Assembly (NCBI RefSeq): GCF_028204155.1
Contig: NZ_JAQLOI010000001.1
Coordinates: 2,232,001 to 2,296,000 of the forward strand
Direction of reading: 5' to 3'
DNA from: Vibrio algarum
GTDB lineage: Bacteria; Pseudomonadota; Gammaproteobacteria; Enterobacterales; Vibrionaceae
Length of the DNA stretch: 64,000 nucleotides
Below the pieces are notes generated by a model, which had not been told where the DNA came from, did not search any database, and saw only the letters and a program-made list of their open reading frames with translations. The translations under genes and the position numbers were made by a program. Shown piece by piece: positions 51,557-62,140 of the stretch (its first letter is position 1; each line of letters opens with the position of its first letter).

Positions 51557-53011
<1,455 letters not shown>

Positions 53012-53040
53012 TTGAAAGCATTATAAACATACCTAAACAA

Positions 53041-53072
53041 AAATCCCCGATCAATCACCATTGACCGGGGAT
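53041..53072 (-). terminator. Terminator for the RraA-like gene (minus strand)
   Basis: ATCCCCG / CGGGGAT with inner TCAA/TTGA pairing and one mismatch. Read on the minus strand it runs into TTTTTG. It may also slow transcription from the permease side. Confidence 0.75.
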
Positions 53073-53111
53073 AACATTAGCACTACTGTTTTTTTAAAGA
53101 TAATTCAGCAG

Positions 53112-53591
53112 TTATACAATCTTCTCTTCTGTAACAATAACGCCATCAGTATCGGCATACAGGTAATCACCTGTTTTCACTTCAATCCCACCAAACGATA
53201 ATGAAACATCTCTTTCGCCAGAAGTAACAGGAATAGACTTTCTTGAGCATGTTCCCAAAGCAAAAAGAACGACTGGAATGTCTTTAATCTGAAAGGTATC
53301 ACGAATATAACCATTCACGATAATGCCCGCGTAATTATTGGCATTTGCAAACTTCATTAAGTTTTCACCAACAACAGCAAAATACTCTTGGTCCACATCA
53401 ACCACAACCACTTTACCTGTGCCATCTTCATCTCTTAGCAGCTTGATAAGATCTGAGTTATTTTTATCCAATTTAATGGTAACAACTTCACCTTGGCATT
53501 TATCAGCACCACCGAAATTTTGGTAACCAGCACCTAATACACTTGTCTTCTCTGGATACTCATCACAGATATCTGCGGTAAAAAATTCCAT
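53112..53591 (-). CDS. RraA-fold protein with aldolase-type Arg-Asp
   Basis: Protein of 159 residues, whole length RraA-like: TADICDEYPEKTSVLGAGYQ, NFGGADKCQGEVVT, KVVVVDVDQEYFAVVGENL, YAGIIVNGYIRD and GDYLYADTDGVIVTEE. E. coli RraA inhibits RNase E. However, this protein has Gly75 and the Arg97-Asp98 pair in NGYIRDTF, as metal-dependent 4-hydroxy-4-methyl-2-oxoglutarate/oxaloacetate aldolases of the fold do, whereas E. coli RraA has Asp and Arg-Gln there. It is divergent from the glutamate mutase operon. It might be an aldolase/decarboxylase in that pathway or a second RraA paralogue. Confidence 0.75.
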   Translation of the reverse strand: MEFFTADICDEYPEKTSVLGAGYQNFGGADKCQGEVVTIKLDKNNSDLIKLLRDEDGTGKVVVVDVDQEYFAVVGENLMKFANANNYAGIIVNGYIRDTFQIKDIPVVLFALGTCSRKSIPVTSGERDVSLSFGGIEVKTGDYLYADTDGVIVTEEKIV

Positions 53592-53666
53592 AAATCATCC
53601 TTGTTTTCTACTAGTTTTAATCGTTTTAGTTAATTTCTCATTCTAGCATCCAAATTACCGCTTTTT

Positions 53667-53717
53667 ACATCTTTTTTTAGTGTGGTATGCTGCATGCAAC
53701 TGGATCAAAAAAGATGT
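53667..53717. repeat. 51-bp inverted repeat in the rraA-like/glmS divergent region
   Basis: Arms ACATCTTTTTT (53667-53677) and AAAAAAGATGT (53707-53717), 11 bp perfect, with a 29-base centre that has a weak internal dyad and GCATGC. No T-run follows on either strand. Probably an operator or leader structure for the glutamate mutase genes or the divergent gene. Confidence 0.6.
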
Positions 53718-53973
53718 CCGGACGCCTAGTAAATAATAATTAAATACGAGCTAAATTTAAAATTTGCCAACGATTATTATGCCCATGCGTCTGGTTAAAG
53801 ATGGTTATTGTGACGAAACAATGGAATACGTCATCGGTGTTGCCTAAGCACTAGCCACCTTCTATCTTCTTGCACGAAGTACAAGAGTTATAGGTAACCT
53901 CACGTTCAAGGTTTACTTTAATACTCACCCAGACAGACAGGCACCCTAATAGGGAAATCAGGTATTTATTTTT
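53718..53973 (+). other. Leader region before the glutamate mutase operon
   Basis: About 255 bases. A 22-codon ORF (53779-53847, MPMRLVKDGYCDETMEYVIG and two more) has no good ribosome site and no recognisable family. The string AGGGAA before the start recalls one element of cobalamin riboswitches, but the other conserved parts are missing, so I do not call a riboswitch. Confidence 0.35.
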
Positions 53974-54387
53974 ATGAAAGTAGTGACTGGAGTAGTTGGC
54001 AACGATATCCACGTTGTTGCCAATCGGCTCATTGAACTCTCCCTCGATGCCAGAGGGTATGAAGTTTTTAATTTAGGTGTGAATACGCATCTAGAAGAAT
54101 TTTTCGACGCGGTAGTGGAAACCGGTGCCGAAGTGCTGCTCATCTCTTCCCTTAATGGAGAAGCAGAGGGTTGGAGCCGCGAAGTTAGAGCGCTCAAATC
54201 CCAATACAAAGGATTAGATGATGTCATCATGATGATTGGTGGCAACTTAACCGTAGGCAGTGGCGATGCAGACGAAATAGTCAAAAAATACAAGAAATAC
54301 GGCTTTGACTTGGTTTGTCATCAGATAGACCTAAATACCGGCCTTGACCTTTTAGAAGATTTTATAGAAAAGAGAGGTCAAGCATGA
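53974..54387 (+). CDS. glmS: Glutamate (methylaspartate) mutase S component
   Basis: Small B12-binding subunit of 137 residues, normal for MutS/GlmS of glutamate mutase (not the glucosamine synthase of the same name). The N terminus GVVGNDIHVVANRLIEL aligns with the cobalamin motif DxHxxG: Asp11 and His13 are present, but the Gly is Ala16. The later B12-contact regions LLISSLNGEAEGW and MMIGGNLTVGSGD fit the family. The enzyme converts L-glutamate to (2S,3S)-3-methylaspartate using adenosylcobalamin, as S2E2. The start has weak upstream TCAGG, 11 bases away. Overlaps glmE by 4 bases. Confidence 0.88.
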   Translation: MKVVTGVVGNDIHVVANRLIELSLDARGYEVFNLGVNTHLEEFFDAVVETGAEVLLISSLNGEAEGWSREVRALKSQYKGLDDVIMMIGGNLTVGSGDADEIVKKYKKYGFDLVCHQIDLNTGLDLLEDFIEKRGQA

Positions 54388-55748
54388 GCCTACTTCAAGA
54401 AGAAAGAGAAATAATCCTTAGTAATGAGTATGTAGACACCTTTGACTTTGACGAAGTAAAGGAGTTTGTAACCAACGCAGACAAAGAACTTTTTATCTCT
54501 CATCACTTCAAAAAGAAAGAAAAAATGTTAGTGCAACCGCGAGGTGGTTTTCCCACTTATAAAAAGCAATTTGCGCTAAACGAGTTTTTTGTTAATGCCA
54601 ACGTTGATGTCCTTCCCCTTACCATTGACTCAAATACCCGACTTAACGACTACGGCACAGCGAAAAAGATGCTTCGACTTAGTGAAGAAAATGACGTCGA
54701 TATGCTTAACGGTTATCCACTGGTGAATCACGGTTATCGCACTACCCGTAAAATGATTACCCATTTCAATAAACCCGTCAGTTTAAGACACGGAACACCT
54801 GATGCTAGGTTATTGATTGAAACAGCCATAGCGTCTGGCATCTTCGAAATTGAAGGTGGCCCAATTACGTACCTATTGCCTTATTCAAAGAATTTTCCAT
54901 TAGACAAAGCCTTTATGTATTGGAAGTACGTAGAGCGTGTATGTGCTAACTATTCTAAGCTGAATGAGCCAATTAACCGTGAGTCTTTTGGCCCATTAAC
55001 GGCAACGTTGGTTCCACCATCGATTACTATCGTTATCCAGTTATTAGAGATGCTGCTGTCTTTAGAGGAAGGCGTAAAGTCTTTTTCAGTCTCTTTTGCA
55101 CAGCAAGGCTCAATGAATCAAGATATTGTTACCGGCGCGGTTATTAAGAAGTTAGCCAAACATTACGCTGAAGCGATTGGCTGCGGTGATGCCAGCATTC
55201 ATTTAGTATATCACCAATGGATGGGAGCATTCCCAACCAATAAAAGCTACGCAGAGCAGCTCATTAATATGTCGACTGTGATTGCCTCAATGGTCGGTGC
55301 AGATAAAATTATCACCAAAACCCGTGAAGAAGCCGCAGGTATTCCAACCAAAGAAGCCAATGCTAAAACCGTAGCCGATACGCAATATACGTTGCGTATT
55401 CTTAATGGCCTACCAAATATTGTCGACGAGCAAGAAGAAGAGATCTTAACAGCTGAAGTAATGGCGATTATGGACGCAGTGTTTAACGACTCGGCCGATA
55501 CATTATGGCGTAAAGTCTTCAACTGTATTAAATGCGGTATTATTGATGTGCCATTTTCTCCGCACATCATTAACCACAACAAGATGATTACTATTCGTGA
55601 TGCGAACAAAAACATTCGAATCATCGACCGTGGGGGTGTACCGATCCCAGATCGTTGTTTTGAGTATGAGCGCGCCCAATGTGATCTCAACAAAGACACC
55701 ACAAGCATCGTTAACGACATAATTCATGATATAGGCATTATGCAATGA
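54384..55748 (+). CDS. glmE: Glutamate mutase E (catalytic) component
   Basis: TIM-barrel subunit of 454 residues, slightly shorter than the clostridial 483. Active-site residues known from the Clostridium enzyme appear in place: arginine claw Arg53 (QPRGGF), Arg86 (SNTRLND) and Arg135 (RHGTPDARLL), Glu157 (EGGPITY), and Tyr163 and Tyr167 (ITYLLPY). Further conserved stretches are NREPFGPLT-like INRESFGPLTATLVPPS, HQWMGAFP and GIPTKEANA. The substrate is therefore likely to be glutamate or a close homologue. Start and stop overlap neighbours by 4 bases (ATGA). Cytosolic. Confidence 0.88.
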   Translation: MSLLQEEREIILSNEYVDTFDFDEVKEFVTNADKELFISHHFKKKEKMLVQPRGGFPTYKKQFALNEFFVNANVDVLPLTIDSNTRLNDYGTAKKMLRLSEENDVDMLNGYPLVNHGYRTTRKMITHFNKPVSLRHGTPDARLLIETAIASGIFEIEGGPITYLLPYSKNFPLDKAFMYWKYVERVCANYSKLNEPINRESFGPLTATLVPPSITIVIQLLEMLLSLEEGVKSFSVSFAQQGSMNQDIVTGAVIKKLAKHYAEAIGCGDASIHLVYHQWMGAFPTNKSYAEQLINMSTVIASMVGADKIITKTREEAAGIPTKEANAKTVADTQYTLRILNGLPNIVDEQEEEILTAEVMAIMDAVFNDSADTLWRKVFNCIKCGIIDVPFSPHIINHNKMITIRDANKNIRIIDRGGVPIPDRCFEYERAQCDLNKDTTSIVNDIIHDIGIMQ

Positions 55749-56968
55749 GCCAGAACGTAGAAACGCTTTCTATAAGTGAAAAACTATTTATCGATATCGG
55801 CAGTACTTACTTTAAGGTCTCCGATTCAGAGCACATTGAGCAACATTTTAGAGACTTCAATAAAGATATTCTCGATGACTTGATGCACAAATGCGGATCG
55901 AAGGTTAGCCAATATGAAAAAGAAAACATTCATATCTGTTCTTCTGCGAACGGGGGCCTAAGCACATTGATCATCGGTGTAACAAAGTCTTTTTCACTGA
56001 AATACGCGACCAATATTGCCTTTAATTCAGGCATTAACATCATCGACACGATTCTTTACCAAAACATCGCAGACTACTCTGTCCCTAGCGATTTAGTCGA
56101 CGTTGTAATTGTGGTCGGTGGTATTGATGCAAACAGTGGTATTTTTGGAGACCCACTCTTTAACTACCTAGAGCAGTTAAATTATTCCAACATTGTTTAT
56201 GTTGGCAACGAGTCGGACGCGTTAGCACTATCTGAAAAACTAAAAGATTTGGTGACGTTGCCTAATATCATCGATAAGCGTTTACATATTGTCGAAGACA
56301 ACCTTAAAGAGTATCTCACCAATCTTTATCAACTCGATATTGAAGGTAAAGAAGACATTAAGAGCCTCTATCAAATAACTTCTAATCAGATTTATTCTAC
56401 TCCGTATATTGTCAATCAGGCATTGCCGCACGTAGATGCAAGTTACTCTGTGGTTGACCCGTTTATTGTGCTCGATATCGGTGGTGCAACAACCGATATT
56501 CACTACTCTAAAGACTTGGTTATCGATGGTAATATCGTGACTGAAAACGAATACGACCGTCTCGTGTTTAAAAAGCTAGGTGTCTATAAATCCAAACAGT
56601 CGCTTATCTTCGCCGCACAAAATAACGAATTCGTTTATGAACTACTGATGCACCTTAAGGTGACGGAAAACATTTTCCAAGAACAGAGTGAAAAAGCGAC
56701 CAAGATTTTAATGCAACTCTCTATCTTTTTGGTCCTGTGCAAAATTTCACACTACCGAAAAGCGTATATTAATCTCAAGTTATTAGCGATTAACTCTATT
56801 GTCATCACTGGCGGTATTACTAAAGTACTTTCAAGTGAAGAGATTGAAGACATCATCGCCTTTTTCTATAAAAAAATTATGACGTCCGATCATAAGCCAG
56901 TCACTATTCTAGACAGCAACTATGATATTTGGACTCTTGGCGCAAAAGGAAAATTAGAATGTCAATAA
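55745..56968 (+). CDS. glmL: Glutamate mutase reactivating ATPase (MutL/GlmL family)
   Basis: ASKHA-fold ATPase of 407 residues. It has the phosphate-1 motif LFIDIGSTYFKVSD near the N terminus, phosphate-2 IVLDIGGATTDIHYS in the middle (about 240-255) and a late VITGGITKVLSS. Family members sit with B12-dependent glutamate mutases and are thought to release damaged cobalamin from the enzyme, as in diol-dehydratase reactivases. The gene overlaps both neighbours (ATGA at 55745 and 10 bases at 56959). Not the DNA repair MutL. Confidence 0.86.
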   Translation: MSQNVETLSISEKLFIDIGSTYFKVSDSEHIEQHFRDFNKDILDDLMHKCGSKVSQYEKENIHICSSANGGLSTLIIGVTKSFSLKYATNIAFNSGINIIDTILYQNIADYSVPSDLVDVVIVVGGIDANSGIFGDPLFNYLEQLNYSNIVYVGNESDALALSEKLKDLVTLPNIIDKRLHIVEDNLKEYLTNLYQLDIEGKEDIKSLYQITSNQIYSTPYIVNQALPHVDASYSVVDPFIVLDIGGATTDIHYSKDLVIDGNIVTENEYDRLVFKKLGVYKSKQSLIFAAQNNEFVYELLMHLKVTENIFQEQSEKATKILMQLSIFLVLCKISHYRKAYINLKLLAINSIVITGGITKVLSSEEIEDIIAFFYKKIMTSDHKPVTILDSNYDIWTLGAKGKLECQ

Positions 56969-58530
56969 ACTGTATTCGAACCCTGCTAGAAAGTGCCGTT
57001 GAGACACATGCAGATAAGACCGCCATTTTGTTAGAAGACAGTCAGGTTACCTACGCTGAACTGTTTAAAAAAGTGAATCAGGTTGCCCTTTACCTTAAAG
57101 AACTTGGCTTACCTAAAAACACTCGTATTGGTATTTACTCAAATAAGCGCATTGAGCAGATGATTGCCGATTTAGCGGTGCTATCAACTGACTATATTTT
57201 AGTACCAATGAGCAAGATGCTAAAGCCAGAGCAAGTTAAATACATAATCAAAGATTGCGATATCAAGTGTATTATCACTGACAATATCAAACTTGAGAGC
57301 ATCGAAGAGATTGAGTTTGCAGGTCATATCATCTCTTATGATTCGGCTAACAAAGAGATTGCCTCTTTCGAAGAGATCTACAAATACTATAACAAACCAT
57401 ACGAATGCGATATAAGTGGCCACGACTCAGCGCTTATCACCTACTCTTTCGGTTTATCAGGCACACCAAAAGGGATTGTGATTTCACATCGAAACCTCAT
57501 TGATTCCGCGCGTGTCGTTTCTCAATACCTACAACTAAAAACAGACGATGTTATCTCTGGCGTGCTGTTTTTTAATCTTGATTACGGTCTAAATCAACTA
57601 TTTTGTACACTCTACAAGAAAGCAACATTGGCGATGCACCGTTTTATTCTTCCAGAAGATTTCTTCAACCATTTGATAGACGATAAAGTGACGGTTCTGC
57701 CTGTGATGCCTGTGTACATCTCACAGATGTTTGATGAAGAATCCACACGTATTCCAAGTGCAGAACTGTTCGACCGTGTTAAAACCATCACTTCGTCCGG
57801 TGGTAATGTCACCGCAAGAATGATAAATGACTGTAAACGCACTTTCCGTAATGCTGACTTCTATTCCATGCATGGATTAACTGAGGCGTTCCGTTCGACC
57901 TACCTAGACCCATCACAAGTGCAGATCCGTCCAAACTCTATTGGAAAGCCAATACCAGATGTAGAACTCTATGTTATCAATGAAGATGGTAAAGAGTGTG
58001 CTCCGAGAGAAGTTGGCGAACTGATTCATCGCGGTGGCTACATTTACAAAGGCTACTGGAATGCGCCAGAAGAAACAGCGGAACGTTTTAAATCGGTCTC
58101 AATTCTAAAAGATGTGATCGACCTAGAAGGCCAATTAGTGGACGAGACCGTTGTGGCAACCGGTGATTATGTTTACAAAGATGAAGAAGGTTATTTCTAC
58201 TTCGTTTCTCGTAACGATGACATGATCAAGACGAGAGGCTATCGCGTTTCTCCATTTGAAGTTGAATCCGTGGTACAGAAAAACATTCCTGGTATTGACC
58301 GTTGTGCCGTGTTTGGTATGGACAATGAGCTAATCGAAGAAGAAATCGTTTTAGTCTACTCTGCACCGAATCAGATAAGCGAAACAGAAATCTTATTTGA
58401 ACTAAACAAACACTTGGCTTCTTATATGATTCCTAGCAAGGTCGTGTATAAAAAGTTCATGCCTTTACTACAAAACGACAAGAACCAAGTCAATAAAGAA
58501 GCGCTGAAGCAAGAACTGTCGGCAATATAA
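56959..58530 (+). CDS. Stand-alone AMP-forming ligase/adenylation enzyme
   Basis: About 523 residues, full ANL superfamily length. P-loop-like motif YSFGLSGTPKG (162-172), with S/T-rich part altered; A5 motif HGLTE (305-309); ATP Asp in TGDYVY (402-405); hinge RGYR (426-429); candidate A10 Lys508 in LLQNDKNQV. Asp208 in LDYGLNQ lines up with the Asp that holds the amino group in amino-acid-activating adenylation domains, but it also occurs in some acyl-CoA ligases. No fused carrier protein or condensation domain. Start 56959 overlaps glmL by 10 bases, so it belongs to the mutase operon. The substrate could be 3-methylaspartate, a downstream acid or a fatty acid. Confidence 0.85.
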   Translation: MSINCIRTLLESAVETHADKTAILLEDSQVTYAELFKKVNQVALYLKELGLPKNTRIGIYSNKRIEQMIADLAVLSTDYILVPMSKMLKPEQVKYIIKDCDIKCIITDNIKLESIEEIEFAGHIISYDSANKEIASFEEIYKYYNKPYECDISGHDSALITYSFGLSGTPKGIVISHRNLIDSARVVSQYLQLKTDDVISGVLFFNLDYGLNQLFCTLYKKATLAMHRFILPEDFFNHLIDDKVTVLPVMPVYISQMFDEESTRIPSAELFDRVKTITSSGGNVTARMINDCKRTFRNADFYSMHGLTEAFRSTYLDPSQVQIRPNSIGKPIPDVELYVINEDGKECAPREVGELIHRGGYIYKGYWNAPEETAERFKSVSILKDVIDLEGQLVDETVVATGDYVYKDEEGYFYFVSRNDDMIKTRGYRVSPFEVESVVQKNIPGIDRCAVFGMDNELIEEEIVLVYSAPNQISETEILFELNKHLASYMIPSKVVYKKFMPLLQNDKNQVNKEALKQELSAI

Positions 58531-58549
58531 CTATAACACCAACAGCAAA

Positions 58550-58585
58550 AAGTGGATTACAAACCAATAGGTTTATAATCCACTT
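58550..58585. terminator. Bidirectional terminator between the ligase and DUF748 genes
   Basis: AAGTGGATTACAAACC / GGTTTATAATCCACTT, 15 of 16 pairs, AATA loop. Read on the minus strand it ends in TTTTTGC. It serves the convergent ends of the ligase and the DUF748 gene. Confidence 0.85.
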
Positions 58586-58600
58586 CTCTCCTAACAACCT

Positions 58601-61600
58601 CTATCCTGCATCAATCGTCATAATGGCCTGACTCTGTTCGGTTTCCAGTTTGGTTTTACTGTCCACAATAAACACACGGCCGGGGTCTATCTCATGCTCA
58701 AGCAAGAATGTCTTAACGGCTCTCGCTCTGGCTTCCGCTAAGATTCCTAGTTCATGATCACTGATCTCTTGCGCTTTAAGCAACTGATTATACATGCCGA
58801 TATGCAGCGTGGTGACAACCTGTTCTGGCAATATTTCGGCCCCTTCTTCTGCAGATTCAGCAAGCACCTTTTCCACTTTAAGCCGCTCTTCGTTTACATC
58901 AATATTTAACTCTTGGGTAAACAATGTTTGTAATGCATCAGCTAAAGCACCAGTACTAGGGATTCGACTTGCACTCAAGTCGTCTGGAAGCTCTGGTAAA
59001 CCACTCGTTGATAGGAGTTTTTGTTGTAGTGCTGCTTCAGCTAACGCTCTACTGTCATCTGCTAACAAAACAGAACCTTCAACACTAATACGCAGATTTG
59101 GTCTCGCCTGTAACGCTTCTATTAGTTTCAATAACCTATCTTGTGCGACTGAATCTAGTTCAGCACTGCCGACTTGGTAGTTAATTAAATTCAGCTCTTC
59201 ATCACTTCCCACTAAATCAGCCAAGAGTGAAAATGGTGCTGTAATCGCTTTGGTGATTATATTTACCAAGGCTTTCAAAATGACGCCACCAAAGCTAAAT
59301 TCTGGGCTATCTACATCTCCGTTAACATCGAAACCAAGATCAATAACACCATCACCATCTTGCAATAAACCGACAGCCAAGGTAATGGGGAGGCTAGTAG
59401 CTAATGTAGATTCACTCGGTTTACCGAGTGTTAGCTGATCCACAACAATATGATTCGTCCCAGCAAGCTGGTTGTTCTCCAAACGATAGTTAATATCAAG
59501 TGACAGTTGCCCTTTATCAATATAGTAACCAGCGTAAGTACCGGAATAAGGGTTAACTGAGGTCAGCTCAACGCTGTTCAAACTAAAGTCGAGATCAAGA
59601 GATGGCGATTCACTAAGAGGATCTATTTCTCCAACAAGGGAAACTGGAGCATATTTATCTATATGACCTTTGATGTCGACCAATGCTTTGGTACCCGGTG
59701 TTGTAGAGATATTTTTTATAAAACCTTCTATAGATTCAATACCGGAAGCGAAACTTGGCGTCAGCGAAAAGTCAGCAAAAAAGCTGAACCATTTACGATC
59801 TGTATTTTTTCGATATCCATCTGGAAATCTGAACCACTCTCACTGGTTTTATTCACCACCGCTGCTTGGTTTGTCTTGTTAGGCTTCGACGTTGAAGCGC
59901 CAGACTCTTCCTCAGCTGTCGAGGTTGTTTCTGGGCTAGATTTAGAGACCGCACCAATATTTGTGCGTAGATCTTTGGCAACAATTACCTTTGCGTAAGG
60001 CGTATTAAGCAGTATGGTTTTTATATCCAAACGATTATCGGCCTGATCGAACATCAACGAATCGATAGACATTTGTTTCCATTTTAGAAGTGGTTCTTTT
60101 TGTAAAATATCTTTAAGTAATAATTGGTCTATCGTTAACTGTCCGTTAAAGATAGCCTTCCCTCGACTATTTGCCGTTAGCCCTCCTTTGGTACTGAGGT
60201 TACCTTGGCTCAAAATAATATTTAGATGAGGATCTAAATACGGTTGAAACTGTGTCAATTCCAAACCAGATAGTTGCAGCTGGCTGTTTAATTCTTCAGC
60301 CTTGATATCTAGTTTACCTTGACTGTTAAAAGTGCCTCGCACACGTTCCGGCTGCTTTTTCGTATCTGACGCAATACCAAAATCAAATTTGTAGTCGATA
60401 GGATCGCTAAGTTCACTGGTTATAGGCCCCAGACTAATATTAAGTGGATAGACACGCCAATGTACGCCGTTACTGATTAATCCCTCTTTAAGATTGATAT
60501 CCATTTTCTGCATATCAAATGCATGAAGTTGTACTAACCACTCCTTGTTACTGTTTTCAAGCGAAGCAGCGTCTACATTGCCCTCAACCTGCGTTTGTTG
60601 CGCAGGTGAATTCTCTTTAACAACGGCTTGGTTTGGCTCGGATTTGGGTGTGAAGTGCTGTTGTAAATCAAGTCCTTTCTTACTTAGGTCTGCATCAACC
60701 CAAAGCCCGACCAACAACAGTTTTTCTAGTTCGACCACTTGGGAAGTCGTATCTAAGGAGATGCCTGTAAGATCCAGAGACGGCAGTTTGATTTGTGGGT
60801 TTTGGTTAATCTCAAATGCGACGTCCGCTAAAGAGAACTGCCCTTGGTTCGCTACAAATCCTAACTGTTCATTTTGTTGCTTAAGGTGATAATTAGCAGC
60901 GAAACTGACTTCGCCAGAAGCCAATTCAGCTTCAATCCTATTTTCAGTAAATGGCCAAAGTGGCGCTAACTGTAACTTTGCTAGGCTTAGCTCACCAGTG
61001 ACTTCCAGAGGTTGAAGTTGAAATTGCCCTTTAGTCTGTATATGACTTTTATCGAGTCCATTCATACCAAATGTATATACGTTAGCCGTTTTATTAAGCG
61101 GTTCTGTTTTTTTATTGGTATCGGTTCCCGATGGTGCTGTCAATGTAAGCGCTGTCGTGTCCAGTTCACTAAGACTAAAATTGATATTCTGATAACCAAG
61201 TTCTACACCTGTTGGCTTATCTTCAAAATCGACCTGGCCATTATTTAAACTTATAACGTGTGCCTTAAAAGCAAACAATTTTTCTGGTACTTGCTGAACA
61301 TCTTGTGCTGTATTTATCTCACTTTCATTGGCGTCGGTTGATTTGTTCTCGTCTAATTTTTCAATAATATCATTGAAATTAAAGGTCGTTTTATCACCGT
61401 CTGAGCTTAAACGCGCAAGTGAAATATAAGGGTATTGAATCGTTAGATGTTCTAGGGTTGGGGTAAGGTTAGAGATACTTTGCCAAAAATTAAACTCTGT
61501 TTTTAACTGCTTAATACTCACAAAGCGGTCTGATTTTTCTCGTGCTGAAATGGCAAAGTCATTCACTTCTACTCGTAGCAAAAATGGATTAATTTTAACC

Positions 61601-61803
61601 TCAGCAATCGCCACCTCTCGTCCAAGCATTTGTGTTAATTGCTTAGGGCCCTGAGATTGAATAACAGCCGGAAAAACAAGGCCAACCAACCCAGCATAGG
61701 CGGCATAACTCATTAATATATAAGTACATACCCTTATATATTTAGGAGCAGATTTAAAACGATTGTAAGCTCTCACAAAAACATTTTTCATACAGCAATC
61801 CAT
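58601..61803 (-). CDS. DUF748 envelope protein (frameshift)
   Basis: About 1067 residues. An N-terminal membrane helix (about 22-45) is followed by long AsmA-like beta repeats of DUF748 (PF05359) and a C-terminal part with NYQVGSAELDSVAQDRLLKL, similar to the OmpA-like peptidoglycan-association region. The gene is split: the first frame ends SAFLLTFR at 59761, while the second holds the remainder from VDIKGHIDK. One extra base in the A6 run 59777-59782 restores SAFFADFSLTPSFASG. DUF748 proteins belong with AsmA/TamB-type envelope proteins, perhaps lipid transport. Upstream ATG 61803 or 61791 are both possible. Confidence 0.78.
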
Positions 61804-61945
61804 ACTCTTAAATACAACGCAGCTATAAATAGTGCATTAAAGATAACTCTAATATAACTGTATCCTATAGGGTCCAGTTAAACCAGTGTGGCTAATGTAA
61901 TTTGGGTATTGCAATTAAATTAATTTCTTATTAATATCCGCACCG

Positions 61946-62140
61946 TCTTTGGGGAGTAACTTGCCTAAACGCCTTTTTCGCGTTCTCGGTTTGTTCGTCA
62001 ACATAATTGATGCAAAATCATCATGGCGTTCAAGATTCGGTTTACATCGAATTTAGTGAGACCATAGACAATGAACACTAACCGAGGTGGGAAGTGTGCG
62101 TTGTCTTTGGTTACTATATCCCACCTCATTAGAGATTACT
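61946..62140 (+). promoter_or_regulatory. yybP-ykoY-type manganese riboswitch leader
   Basis: Conserved pieces of the Mn2+ yybP-ykoY class appear in order: TCTTTGGGGAGTA (61946-61958), CGTCAACATA (61996-62005) and GTGAGACC (62056-62063). After them GAGGTGGGA (about 62084-62092) can pair with TCCCACCTC (about 62119-62127), and AGACAATGAACACT can pair with AGTGTGCGTTGTCT. These are competing structures suited to an expression platform. It precedes the MneA/UPF0016 exporter, as in Vibrio cholerae. Confidence 0.8.

Noticed and set aside
53850..53973. Cobalamin riboswitch before the B12-dependent mutase
   Set aside because: Only an AGGGAA string is present, immediately before the start codon. The B12 box and other conserved helices are missing.
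59663..59998. Plus-strand ORFs inside the DUF748 gene and similar antisense frames elsewhere
   Set aside because: They lie opposite well-supported coding genes and have no start signals or domain content.
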